From an uncultured Collinsella sp. (GTDB taxonomy: Bacteria; Actinomycetota; Coriobacteriia; Coriobacteriales; Coriobacteriaceae), in assembly GCA_902495945.1 (NCBI GenBank), contig CABUZD010000063.1, positions 1-9,584 of the forward strand: a stretch of 9,584 nt of DNA. Reading direction: 5' to 3'. Under the pieces are notes generated by a model. It searched no databases, was not told the origin of the DNA, and saw only the letters and a list, made by a program, of their open reading frames with translations. The translations under genes were made by a program, and so were the position numbers. Shown here piece after piece: positions 1-7,061 of the stretch (positions are counted from its first letter, which is position 1; the number at the start of each line of letters is the position of its first letter).

Positions 1-1606
1 CCTCAATAAGGTTCTGGGCCGTGGAGCCTTCGGGCAGAGAAACATTGCTTGCCGTGCCCCAACGCGTATTGTTCCCGTTGACATCGGGACCGATAACATC
101 GACAGACCCAAGAACCTGGCCAGGAAGGGCATCGCTGTCGCCAGCATACATAAAGGTGACGGCGTCGCCGGGTTGGAGCTCGTAGGCACCGGCGCCAACG
201 TCGGCGAACTTGCCATTTACATAGAATTGCCAATAACTACCGGTCGCAGGATCAGACTTACAGATCTTACCGTCAAGCGGCGAGTCAATGCCCCAGAGGT
301 ACCAGCCCCAAGACTTTTCGTCAGCATGGAGGGTAAGACCGGTCTGCTCCAGCAAATCCTTGGCAGTGGAGCCTGCCTTGAGGCTCGTCTGGCCCGTCGA
401 AGCCCAAACCTGCTGCTTGCCGTCCTTGTCCTTACCGAGGACCTGAACAGAAGCATGAACAGAATCGGACGGCAACTGGTCGCCCCAGCCACCGTAGAAC
501 CACGTAACGGTATCGCCAGCATGAATGGTGACATTGTCTGCCGTGTAGTCGCTCGGCTTGCCGTTGATAAACAGCTGCCAATAGGTCGAATAATCGAGCG
601 GCGTACCCAGCTCAACGCCGTTGTACTTAAGGCTCAGAATGAAGGAGCCCGCAGCAACGGCGTCAATATCATTCGCCTCGAGCGCGACCTTCGTAAGGTC
701 AAGCGCGCTCGAACCGGACGTCACCACATACTGCGCGTTATCGACCCAAGTCTGAGTCTTGCCCTGGGCATCGCGACCAATGACGGTCACATTCGCAGCA
801 AGCTGGTCCTTAACGACAGGGGACGAGCTACCAGCCGTATAGGCAAACTCAATCTTCTGCCCCTGGGTGAGCTTGACGCTGCTCGCGCCAACCGAGGAAG
901 ACGCGCCGTCGACGAACAGCTGCCAGTAGGCATGAGTCGTCGGATCGTAGGCAAGCGTGCGGCCATCGCTCAGGGATGTGATGCTTTCGAGGTAGAAACC
1001 GTATGCCGTGTTCGGATCGTACTTCGCCTTGAAGCCCGTCTTCTGCTGCAGCTTAATGAAGGCATCCGCAGCCGTCGCGCCCTCGTCGAGCTTGAGCTGC
1101 GTAGGTGCCACCCAGGTCTGAGCCTTGCCGTCGGCATCGGTGCCGATAATCGAGAACGAGACCTCGACTTGCTTCTTGGCGACATCGCCGGTTTCTGTCG
1201 GGTTCTCTGTCTGAACGGCAGCCGCGGCGGCAGATCCTGCTTGGCCAGCGGATGCCGCTGAAGACTGCTCGCTCGCGGCAGGGCTCTCCCCCGTCGCCGA
1301 GCCTTCGTCGCCAGTTGCTGCCTTTGTTGCGGCGGCACTAGCTGCAGGCGCGCTCCCAGAATCCGAAACCTCGGCGCCGCTCTGCTCAGCGGCACCGCCC
1401 GCAAGCGCTGCGTCCTCGCCCGGCGTCGCAGCCTGAGCCACAGCCTCGGCAATGCCCTCGACGCCCTCGGCCCACAGCTGAGCCGGTGTGGTGCCAAAGG
1501 CCATCGCGAAGGCCAGGAATGCCACCAGGCCGCGCTTGGCTACGCCGCGTGCAATTGCGCCACGGCGATGCGAGACGCGCTGGCGCTCGTCCTCAAACAT
1601 ATCCAT
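1..1606 (-). CDS. Large secreted protein with tandem DUF4430 (transcobalamin-like) repeats, N-terminal part
   Basis: The frame is open from the ATG at 1606 to the window edge, giving 535 residues with no stop, so the C-terminus is missing. Residues 1-25 are charged, 26-46 are hydrophobic and end in AQLWA, which looks like a long signal peptide cleaved near residue 46. Residues 47-145 form an Ala/Ser/Glu/Gly-rich linker. At least four repeats follow, at about 148-262, 272-372, 382-490 and 500 onward. Each opens with a V/I-I/L-G-x-D-x-x-G-K-x-Q-x-W-like strand, and the three complete ones carry YWQLFVDG (227), YWQLFING (342) and YWQFYVNG (458), the hallmark of DUF4430, a domain related to the transcobalamin C-terminal domain. 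Binding of corrinoid is inferred, supported by the cobalamin riboswitch in its leader. Adhesion or another ligand is possible. AGGAG lies 4 nt before the chosen ATG; ATG 1600 (10 nt from AGGAG) and in-frame ATG 1687 are alternatives. Confidence 0.88.
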   Translation of the reverse strand, partial: MDMFEDERQRVSHRRGAIARGVAKRGLVAFLAFAMAFGTTPAQLWAEGVEGIAEAVAQAATPGEDAALAGGAAEQSGAEVSDSGSAPAASAAATKAATGDEGSATGESPAASEQSSAASAGQAGSAAAAAVQTENPTETGDVAKKQVEVSFSIIGTDADGKAQTWVAPTQLKLDEGATAADAFIKLQQKTGFKAKYDPNTAYGFYLESITSLSDGRTLAYDPTTHAYWQLFVDGASSSVGASSVKLTQGQKIEFAYTAGSSSPVVKDQLAANVTVIGRDAQGKTQTWVDNAQYVVTSGSSALDLTKVALEANDIDAVAAGSFILSLKYNGVELGTPLDYSTYWQLFINGKPSDYTADNVTIHAGDTVTWFYGGWGDQLPSDSVHASVQVLGKDKDGKQQVWASTGQTSLKAGSTAKDLLEQTGLTLHADEKSWGWYLWGIDSPLDGKICKSDPATGSYWQFYVNGKFADVGAGAYELQPGDAVTFMYAGDSDALPGQVLGSVDVIGPDVNGNNTRWGTASNVSLPEGSTAQNLIE

Positions 1607-1749
1607 TTGTCTCCTACTGTCTGCACTTGGAGCGTTGCCTTGAGGCTGCCCCACGTCATCGCGCATGTTACGCTCGAGTTCCCCCATCGGGGTCCCCCTT
1701 CCCTCCAGAGCCCTATGCACACCGGCGGCATACGCCGCAGCCGCATGCA

Positions 1750-1930
1750 AGATGGGAGGCGATCCGACTTAACCTTAACGGCTCAGGCGCGTCGTCCGAT
1801 CTGCGACGCGAACATCCCGAGCCAAGAGGAATTACGGTTACTGGTACAGCCGGGGACTTGCACCCCGATTCTCCCAAACGCGCAGGAAAACCGCGCGTTC
1901 GTGCGTCTCCGCACCACCATCTAGGCCATC
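1750..1930 (-). promoter_or_regulatory. Cobalamin (adenosylcobalamin-type) riboswitch
   Basis: On the minus strand this leader contains the ordered landmarks of the cobalamin riboswitch. A GATGG strand (1921-1917) can pair with CCATC (1755-1751) as P1. A GCGCGG-TTTTCC-type arm precedes GGGAGAATC. The core hairpin GGGGTGCAAGTCCCC (1866-1852) matches the GGTGnAAnTCC signature. CTGTACCAGTAACCGTAA (around 1849-1832) matches the CTG-CCC-GCnACTGTAA segment. A peripheral arm closed by GGCTC/GAGCC with an inner GCGTCG/CGACGC stem spans 1823-1780. A B12 box, AAGTCGGATCGCCTCCCATC, lies at 1770-1751. It ends about 145 nt before the chosen start of the DUF4430 protein. A hairpin with stem GCGGC/GCCGC (1738-1725) follows but has no U-run, so control at translation is more likely than attenuation; this is inference. 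Confidence 0.9.
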
Positions 1931-1931
1931 G

Positions 1932-1960
1932 ATTATTACCGTCAAAATGGTATCACGCAA
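1932..1960 (-). promoter_or_regulatory. Candidate promoter for the riboswitch-led transcript
   Basis: On the minus strand TTGCGT (1960-1955) and AATAAT (1937-1932) are separated by 17 nt. Initiation about 7 nt further on would place the 5' end just before the P1 strand of the cobalamin riboswitch, which is the expected geometry. The -35 match is poor (3 of 6) and the -10 match good (5 of 6). The -35 overlaps the U-run of the preceding terminator. Confidence 0.45.
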
Positions 1961-1986
1961 AAGGGCCCCGCACACAGGCGAAGCCC
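1959..1986 (-). terminator. Intrinsic terminator after the ABC1-kinase gene
   Basis: Reading the minus strand, GGGC (1986-1983) pairs with GCCC (1966-1963), and CGC with GCG inside a 2x2 internal loop, around a CTGTGT loop, followed directly by TTTT. It lies about 50 nt after the kinase stop codon and just before the riboswitch promoter, so it separates the two transcripts. Confidence 0.6.
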
Positions 1987-2037
1987 AAGGTAAAAGCTAT
2001 TGTTTGCGATAGGAAAATGCGGTGACGGTCGCAGCCT

Positions 2038-3801
2038 CTAGTGTTTGCCGCCGTGGCTGTTGAGCCAGATATTGCGGCCCAGCATAAGCGCCAGCACCAG
2101 CGCGCTCACGTAGCCCATAAAGCCAATGACCGGGATACCAAACACAACCGGCTCGATGCGTGCGTAGTACACCACCGACGAACCGATAAACAGGCCGGCG
2201 ATAACGATAGCCATCGACATGCGGTCGATAATTCCGCCCAGCTGTCGCAGTGCCTTATCGCTGCTCATGATCTGCGTGTTCACCTTAAGCTGGCCGCGCG
2301 TAAGCATGCGCGAAGCCAGCCCCAGATACTCGGCCGCCTCGAGCGAGCCCTTCGCCGCGCGATAACTGCTCGCTGCAAAGTCGCGGCTCATCTCGCGCAT
2401 GCGGGCATAGGTGCTCTTCTCGTTTTTGATATGAGCCTGAATGATCTGGATCATGTTGACGTTGGGCATGTACTCGGTCAGCAAACCCTCGAGCGTCACC
2501 ATGCCGCGCGCGAACATCGTCACCACGCTCGGCAGCTCAACATCGTTTTTGCGCGCCAGGTTTAGCAGCGAGGTCAAAAACTCGCCGATATCCAGATCCT
2601 TCAGGTCAAGGCCCGCAAAGTCAGCCACGATAAAGTCAAGGTCGGACAAAAAAGCTGAATGATCGAGCTCAGCCGAGTCGCCACGCGTCACGGCGAAGCG
2701 CATGAGCGAATCCTTGAGCTTGGGCACGTCACCCTCGGCCACGGCGAAAATCATGTCCTTAACGATACCGCGATCGTGGCTCGACATGCGTCCGACCATG
2801 CCCAAGTCGATAAAGTAAACGATGCCGTCTTTGAGGATGATGTTTCCCGCATGCGGGTCGGCATGGAAAAAGCCGTCGTCGAGCACCTGCGTCGAGTAGT
2901 CCTCGACAATCGCGGCACCGATCTTTTCCAAGTCATAGCCCTCGGCCACCAAGCGTTCAGGATCGGCGATCGAAATGCCGTCGACGTAGTCCATAACCAC
3001 CACGTGCTCGGTGCACAGGTCCAGATAGGATTTAGGGCACGTCACGCCATGAACGCTCTTATGGAACTCATAGAAGTCATTGAGGTTTTTGGCCTCGGCC
3101 AAAAAGTTGGTCTCCTCGCGAAACGAGGTCCACAACTCCTCGACTACGCCGTGCAGGTCAACGAATTGATCGGTGTTGACGAACTTGGAAACGATACGCA
3201 CCACCGAGCGGATGATATCGATGTCCTGTGCCATAACCTGCTGCGCACCGGGGCGCTGCACCTTGACGGCCACGTCCTCGCCCGTCACCAGACGTGCGCG
3301 GTGCACCTGCGCAAGCGATGCGCTACCAAGCGGATTGGGGTCGATCGCATCGAACATCTCCCCCAGGCGCAGGCCGTATTCTTCTTCCAGACAACTGAGT
3401 ACGACCTCGTACGGCACCGGCTCCACGTCGGAGCGCAGACGACGCAGCTCGTCGCAAAAGCGTTGCGGCAGAATCTCGGACCGGTTGGCCAGAATCTGCC
3501 CCATCTTGACGAACATGGGGCCGAGTTCCTCGAGCAGGCGGCGCAAACGAACCGGCGTGAGGTTATCCCACACGCGGTACTTTTTGACCAGGCGAACAAT
3601 CTGCCCAATGCGTTCGCGACGACCCGCCGGCGTGAGCTGGTATTCCTCGTCCGGCGCCATCGCGTCGGGCTCCTCGGGCACCATATCGACAGCGCGCGGC
3701 TTCTTGCGAGCGCCCGAGACGGCGGCGTCGACCTCATCGACAACCGCCGCCTCGTCACCCAGAGGATCTAGATTGTTGAAATCGGTGGTGGAATCTGCCA
3801 T
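2038..3801 (-). CDS. ABC1/AarF/UbiB-family atypical kinase, membrane-anchored
   Basis: The 587-residue product has the full set of ABC1/UbiB marks in order. The KxGQ motif is at 99-102 (KMGQILANRSEILP). The nucleotide loop LGSASLAQVHRA is at 158-169. The invariant lysine is K180 in VAVKVQRPG. EETNF with the conserved glutamate is at 229-233. The catalytic segment HADPHAGN is at 313-320 and the metal-binding DLG at 332-334. Two hydrophobic segments near the C-terminus (about 529-547 and 552-575) would anchor it in the membrane. The first 60 residues are acidic, Pro/Ala-rich and not part of the core. In quinone makers this family supports ubiquinone biosynthesis; in lineages without ubiquinone the role is unsettled and may concern isoprenoid lipids or membrane homeostasis, so I give no symbol. 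It follows the phasin-like gene after 8 nt, so the two are probably co-transcribed and translationally coupled. No clear Shine-Dalgarno is seen in the gap. Confidence 0.92.
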   Translation of the reverse strand: MADSTTDFNNLDPLGDEAAVVDEVDAAVSGARKKPRAVDMVPEEPDAMAPDEEYQLTPAGRRERIGQIVRLVKKYRVWDNLTPVRLRRLLEELGPMFVKMGQILANRSEILPQRFCDELRRLRSDVEPVPYEVVLSCLEEEYGLRLGEMFDAIDPNPLGSASLAQVHRARLVTGEDVAVKVQRPGAQQVMAQDIDIIRSVVRIVSKFVNTDQFVDLHGVVEELWTSFREETNFLAEAKNLNDFYEFHKSVHGVTCPKSYLDLCTEHVVVMDYVDGISIADPERLVAEGYDLEKIGAAIVEDYSTQVLDDGFFHADPHAGNIILKDGIVYFIDLGMVGRMSSHDRGIVKDMIFAVAEGDVPKLKDSLMRFAVTRGDSAELDHSAFLSDLDFIVADFAGLDLKDLDIGEFLTSLLNLARKNDVELPSVVTMFARGMVTLEGLLTEYMPNVNMIQIIQAHIKNEKSTYARMREMSRDFAASSYRAAKGSLEAAEYLGLASRMLTRGQLKVNTQIMSSDKALRQLGGIIDRMSMAIVIAGLFIGSSVVYYARIEPVVFGIPVIGFMGYVSALVLALMLGRNIWLNSHGGKH

Positions 3802-3809
3802 CTGCGCTG

Positions 3810-4226
3810 CTACTCGGCCTCTTCGGTATCCTTCGCATCGTCGGGCTCAACGGACTCGACGGGCACCGAGGTCACGTTGTCCTCGACCGAATCGACGATG
3901 TCGCGTACATGGGCCAGGAAGGCCGTGCGCTCGGGGGCGGTCATGACGCGGACCCGGGCAAGGATGAGCTCGTCAAGCACGCGCTGGGCCGCGGTCTCGC
4001 CCTGCGTGCCCAAGCGCTCGGTCAGATCGGAGATGGTACCGCCGGCCTGCTCGAACATGTCGGACACACTGCGGGCGATATCGGGGGTGGCGGTGTCCTT
4101 GCGGACCTGCTCGCCCTTGGTACTGAGGTCGTCGAGGACCTTCTTGCCGCCTTCGACAGCAACGGCAGCAGCGCCAAAGCCCACGTTAATGGCGCCGTTA
4201 ACAAGCTGATCGAGTTTCATAACCAT
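3810..4226 (-). CDS. Phasin-like / PhaF-type small helical protein
   Basis: A 138-residue soluble protein. The N-terminal stretch (about 5-30, LDQLVNGAINVGFGAAAVAVEGGKKVLDDL) is amphipathic and resembles the granule- or membrane-contacting part of phasin-family proteins. Residues 48-90 look like a long helix or coiled coil (SVSDMFEQAGG, QRVLDELILARV). TAPERTAFLAHVRDIVDSVED at 96-116 resembles the second helix of PhaF-like proteins, and 117-138 is an acidic tail. No polyhydroxyalkanoate synthase is in the window, so granule binding is not supported; a role with the adjacent ABC1 kinase is inference from their 8-nt spacing. Start choice: ATG 4226 has GGAG six bases upstream, whereas the in-frame TTG at 4238 lies at the Shine-Dalgarno itself. 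Family assignment is moderate; it could also be called a hypothetical protein. Confidence 0.75.
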   Translation of the reverse strand: MVMKLDQLVNGAINVGFGAAAVAVEGGKKVLDDLSTKGEQVRKDTATPDIARSVSDMFEQAGGTISDLTERLGTQGETAAQRVLDELILARVRVMTAPERTAFLAHVRDIVDSVEDNVTSVPVESVEPDDAKDTEEAE

Positions 4227-4261
4227 GGTTGTCTCCAATCACAAACAACTGCATTGGCGTT

Positions 4262-4291
4262 CTTGTACCCAAGATTGAGCGAAAGCGACAA
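4262..4291 (-). promoter_or_regulatory. Weak candidate promoter for the phasin-like/ABC1-kinase pair
   Basis: On the minus strand TTGTCG (4291-4286) and TACAAG (4267-4262) are 18 nt apart, each matching consensus at 4 of 6 positions. The predicted start would give a leader of about 30 nt with a GGAG site. I see no hairpin with a U-run between the dipeptidase stop (4326) and this point, so read-through from upstream is also possible. Confidence 0.3.
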
Positions 4292-4325
4292 AGCGTTTTA
4301 GCGCTATTCGATCGACGGGAAACCC

Positions 4326-5849
4326 TTACCTCACGTTGTCGTTCATCGCAAAAGAGTTCTTCATGGCGCAGCTCGTGGTGTAGAGCACCTTGCCCAGTAG
4401 AGCATCGGTCTCTACGCGAACACGCTCGGCAAAGGCCTCGTTGGCGCGTGCAAGCTCGGCAGGCACCTCGGCCTCGGGCAGAGCGGCTACGGCAGCGTCG
4501 ACGTCATGGATCTGCTTGTGGCCCATGCCGCCGACCTTCTCCTGATAATCCTCGACCGCGCGGCCGCACTCATGGAAACGGACGTCAGCCAGGGCGCCGA
4601 TCAGGCGGTTGGCCCAGTAGAAGTTTTCAGACGTCACGCGAGCCTGCGTGTCGGCATAGTACTCGGGCATGGTCTCGACGTTGGCGTACAGCGGAACCAG
4701 CGCGTTAAACGAGTTGGAGCCAAACGCCATCCACTGCACGGCGCGATAGGCCGGCTGCGCATAGGGACGCAGCTGCAACACGGCGAGCTGGCTGTTGCGG
4801 TTGATGCCGATGGGGCGATATGCGCCACGCGTAGCGGGCGTGCCCTTGCTACCGTAGCAATCGTACTCCGTGCCCTGGTAGTGGCTCGAGAGTACGTACT
4901 TGATGTCCTCGATGGTCACCTTGCGCTCGGGCACGCGGCTCCAGGGGATATCGTCGCTCTCGGGCGTGTAGTCGGCGTCGGGGCCATCCCACACGTCGCT
5001 GGGGTTGAGACAGCGCTGCATGTACCACGCGCGCGGCGTGTTGTAGACGTGGTCGCTGTCGCTGTGCGAGCCAAAGGCCTCGCGCGGGTTAAAGACCGCA
5101 GCCGAGCCGTCGCCCTCGACGCCCAGCGTCAGGTCCAGATGCCACTCGGCCATCCAGGCGCGCAAGTCGGCGGAGCACATGTGGTCGGCCTGGGCGCCCT
5201 CGGCGTCATCCAGGTCAAAGCTGTCGATACCCAGCTGGTTGGGCATGGTCACATAGGCGTCGTCAGGCACGCGCTTGGCAATCCAGTGGTGACCACCGAT
5301 GGTCTCGAGCCACCAGATGTCGTCCACATCACTAAAGGCGATGCCGTTGTTCTCGTAGGTGCCGTAGCGCTCGAGCAGGTCGCCCAGGATACGAACGCCG
5401 TCGCGGGCGGACTTAGCGTACGGCAGGACCAGGGTCACCATGTCCTCCTCGCCCAGCCCACCAGGCTGCGCCGGCACATAGCCGTCCTCACCCTCGTTGC
5501 CCTTGGCGGGTACGTAGTCCACGAGCGGGTCGGCGCCGCGAACGCGCTCATTGGTGGTGAGCGTCTCGGTTGCGGACATGCCCACATTGAGCTCGTTGAA
5601 ACCGGCCTCGGCCCAGATGCCGTGGCCCGGGACAACATCGGGGACGCCCGTGTAGCGCATGGGATTATCGGGCAGTTCAACGGTCAGGTGACTCAGGACG
5701 CTCGTGTAGACGCGCGGCTGCTCGTCGGGATGCACCACGCGCATACGCTTGGGCTCAAACACCCCGTTGGACGAGTCCTCGTTGCGGGCGACAAGCGTCG
5801 ACCCGTCGTAGCTTGCGTTCTTACCGACCAGAATCGTTGTGCACGGCAT
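4326..5849 (-). CDS. C69-family dipeptidase (PepD/PepDA-like)
   Basis: The 507-residue protein begins MPCTTILVGKNASYDGSTL, then VARNEDS. The Cys followed by T-T-I-L-V-G-K, and the downstream DGST and RNED motifs, are the signature of peptidase family C69, N-terminal nucleophile hydrolases that cleave dipeptides. Cys3 would be the nucleophile exposed after loss of the first two residues. Further family marks are WAEAGFNELNVGMSATET (about 88-105) and the DDIWWLETIGGHHWIAKRVPDD segment with VTMPNQ (about 173-202). There is no signal peptide, so a cytoplasmic peptide-scavenging role is expected. Length is slightly above the usual 460-480. The start at 5849 is preferred because AAGGAGG lies six bases before it; the in-frame ATG at 5855 directly abuts that site with no spacing. 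Neither neighbour is obviously related in function. No terminator is evident after the stop. Confidence 0.93.
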   Translation of the reverse strand: MPCTTILVGKNASYDGSTLVARNEDSSNGVFEPKRMRVVHPDEQPRVYTSVLSHLTVELPDNPMRYTGVPDVVPGHGIWAEAGFNELNVGMSATETLTTNERVRGADPLVDYVPAKGNEGEDGYVPAQPGGLGEEDMVTLVLPYAKSARDGVRILGDLLERYGTYENNGIAFSDVDDIWWLETIGGHHWIAKRVPDDAYVTMPNQLGIDSFDLDDAEGAQADHMCSADLRAWMAEWHLDLTLGVEGDGSAAVFNPREAFGSHSDSDHVYNTPRAWYMQRCLNPSDVWDGPDADYTPESDDIPWSRVPERKVTIEDIKYVLSSHYQGTEYDCYGSKGTPATRGAYRPIGINRNSQLAVLQLRPYAQPAYRAVQWMAFGSNSFNALVPLYANVETMPEYYADTQARVTSENFYWANRLIGALADVRFHECGRAVEDYQEKVGGMGHKQIHDVDAAVAALPEAEVPAELARANEAFAERVRVETDALLGKVLYTTSCAMKNSFAMNDNVR

Positions 5850-5930
5850 GCGCATCCTCCTTGAGCGAAGAAATCAAACGGCAACAGTGTATCGCTTCGG
5901 AGCAGAAAGGGCGAAACCACGGCACCGGCA

Positions 5931-6171
5931 ACCCCTGTGGTCAAAAAATGCCAAATATGAGTACTGTCACCAATTTAGTAACAGCATTTTTGCTACGCAT
6001 GGGTGCCGGAAGTCTACATTTGTTCAAAAATTAGATGATGTAATTCCCCATAGGTCCAATAAAATAGGCTCTCTATCGATAATAAATATCGTTAGAGAGC
6101 CAAATTAACCTAAAATATATGTGACTATCTTGGCAACACTACTCATATTTGGCATTTTTTGTCCACGGGGT
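5931..6171. repeat. MITE-like intergenic element with about 50-bp terminal inverted repeats
   Basis: The left arm (5931-5982) begins ACCCCTGTGGTCAAAAAATG and continues CCAAATATGAGTACTG. The reverse complement of the right arm (6171-6121) begins ACCCCGTGGACAAAAAATGC and continues CAAATATGAGTAGTG. Over about 52 positions there are roughly seven mismatches and one indel, and the inner 20 bases around AAAAAATGCCAAATATGAGT are identical. The interior, about 140 bp, encodes nothing and is AT-rich, with a second strong hairpin at 6067-6101. This is the architecture of a non-autonomous miniature inverted-repeat element or other palindromic intergenic repeat. I could not find a target-site duplication at the ends. 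An alternative is a pair of inverted operator sites. Confidence 0.6.
6061..6101 (-). terminator. Hairpin likely terminating the fchA-folD transcript
   Basis: GGCTCTCTA-T-CGATA (6067-6081) pairs with TATCG-T-TAGAGAGCC (6087-6101): 14 base pairs, one T-T mismatch and a 5-nt loop. On the minus strand the stem is followed by TATTTTATT, a moderate U-rich tail. It lies about 100 nt beyond the folD stop. On the plus strand the following bases are A-rich, so it is not convincing in that direction. It sits inside the inverted-repeat element. Confidence 0.5.
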
Positions 6172-6204
6172 ATAGAACTAACCCCTCAAACAGCTTCAAA
6201 ACGC

Positions 6205-7059
6205 CTATTTCGATGCGCGCTCGGCCGCTTCGATCACGTGTTTGGCGAGAATCGCCGTTGTCACGGCGCCCACGCCGCCCGGCACGGGGGTGATGGCACC
6301 AACAACCGGCTCCGCGGCAACAAAATCGACGTCACCCACCAGCTTGCCAGCGTCCTCATCCCAGTTAATGCCCACATCAATGATCGTCTGGTCCTCGCGA
6401 ACGGCATCCACGCCAATCGTGCGCGCGCGTCCAACGGCGGCAACCACAATATCAGCCGCACGGCACTCGGCAGCAAGGTCGCGCGTATGCGTATGGCACG
6501 TCGTCACGGTCGCATTGCGCGCCGTAAGCATGGCAGCAACAGGACGCCCGATCACCAGCGAGCGCCCGACCACAGCAACCTTAGCTCCATCCAGCTCAAC
6601 GCCATAATGATCCAGCAAAGCAAGCACGGCTTCGGCTGTGCAGGGGGCAAAACCCTCACCGCGCCCCGAAAGCGTGGTGAGCAGCGAAGCCGGCGTCATG
6701 GAGTCAACGTCCTTGGCGGGATCGAGCGCTGCGGCGACGGCGTTCTCGTCAAGGCCGGCGGGCAGCGGGCGGAACATCAGACAGCCATGGACAGCCGAAT
6801 CGGTATTGATGTCCTCGATGGCCGTCAACAGCTCGTCCTGCGAAACATCGGCGGGAAGCAAAACGCGACGAACCTCAATCCCCACTTTTTCACAGCGCTT
6901 GAGCGCACCGCGCTCGTAGGATAGGTCGTCCTCGCGCTCGCCCACGCGAACGATGGCGAGCGTCGGCACAACGCCGCGCTCACGCAAAGCGGCACAGCGA
7001 ACAGCAAGTTCCTCGGTCAGCGCGCGAGCAACAGGAGCACCCTTCAGTAGCTCAGCCAT
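6205..7059 (-). CDS. folD: FolD-type methylenetetrahydrofolate dehydrogenase, cyclohydrolase site altered
   Basis: The 284-residue product is a full-length FolD: an N-terminal catalytic domain, then a Rossmann NADP domain with VVGRSLVIGRPVAAML (163-178), DVGIN (228-232), GDVDF (242-246) and the closing ITPVPGGVGAVT (256-267). It oxidises 5,10-methylene-THF to methenyl-THF in the cytoplasm. Ungapped alignment by eye to E. coli FolD around the active site keeps the tyrosine (Y48, E. coli Y50) and aspartate (D119, E. coli D121). It replaces the catalytic lysine (K54) with A52 in SYERGALKRCEKVG, and the partner glutamine (Q98 in VQLPLP) with F96 in MFRPLP. K and Q serve cyclohydrolase chemistry, so loss of that activity is likely; this is inference. 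ATG 7059 has GAGG six bases upstream and begins 2 nt after the fchA stop, implying translational coupling. Confidence 0.95.
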   Translation of the reverse strand: MAELLKGAPVARALTEELAVRCAALRERGVVPTLAIVRVGEREDDLSYERGALKRCEKVGIEVRRVLLPADVSQDELLTAIEDINTDSAVHGCLMFRPLPAGLDENAVAAALDPAKDVDSMTPASLLTTLSGRGEGFAPCTAEAVLALLDHYGVELDGAKVAVVGRSLVIGRPVAAMLTARNATVTTCHTHTRDLAAECRAADIVVAAVGRARTIGVDAVREDQTIIDVGINWDEDAGKLVGDVDFVAAEPVVGAITPVPGGVGAVTTAILAKHVIEAAERASK

Positions 7060-7061
7060 GG

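Larger units (their letters stand above)
5850..6204. other. AT-rich intergenic region between folD and the dipeptidase gene
   Basis: This 355-nt gap contains no credible gene: short open frames on the plus strand have no ribosome site and run into the antisense of the dipeptidase start. Its middle (about 5940-6180) is much richer in A+T than anything else in the window. It holds the inverted-repeat element (5931-6171) and its internal hairpin. The part nearest the dipeptidase (5850-5930) should carry that gene's promoter. The best -10 I see on the minus strand is TACACT around 5891-5886, without a convincing -35. Confidence 0.7.

Noticed and set aside
173..1261. Long open frame on the plus strand opposite the DUF4430 protein
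   Set aside because: It has Arg/Leu-rich antisense composition with no domain sense, no convincing ribosome site, and lies opposite a coherent repeated protein; typical of high-GC antisense frames.
1701..1759. CCTCC in the B12 box pairing with GGAGG ahead of ATG 1687 as an expression platform
   Set aside because: Only five base pairs can form and the flanks do not extend it, so it cannot be claimed as a switch.
1740..1930. Possible tRNA or other structured RNA in the 430-nt gap before the DUF4430 gene
   Set aside because: The hairpins fit the ordered elements of a cobalamin riboswitch; there is no acceptor stem or T-loop sequence of a tRNA.
2659..3771. 370-codon plus-strand frame opposite the ABC1 kinase
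   Set aside because: It is the mirror of a gene with all kinase motifs; its His/Arg/Val-rich translation shows no recognisable domain.
4506..5864. 452-codon plus-strand frame opposite the dipeptidase
   Set aside because: Antisense to a full-length C69 peptidase with an ideal ribosome site; the translation is Val/Ala/His-rich without motifs.
5813..6108. Small plus-strand frames reaching into the AT-rich gap
   Set aside because: No ribosome site, and they begin inside the antisense of the dipeptidase start.
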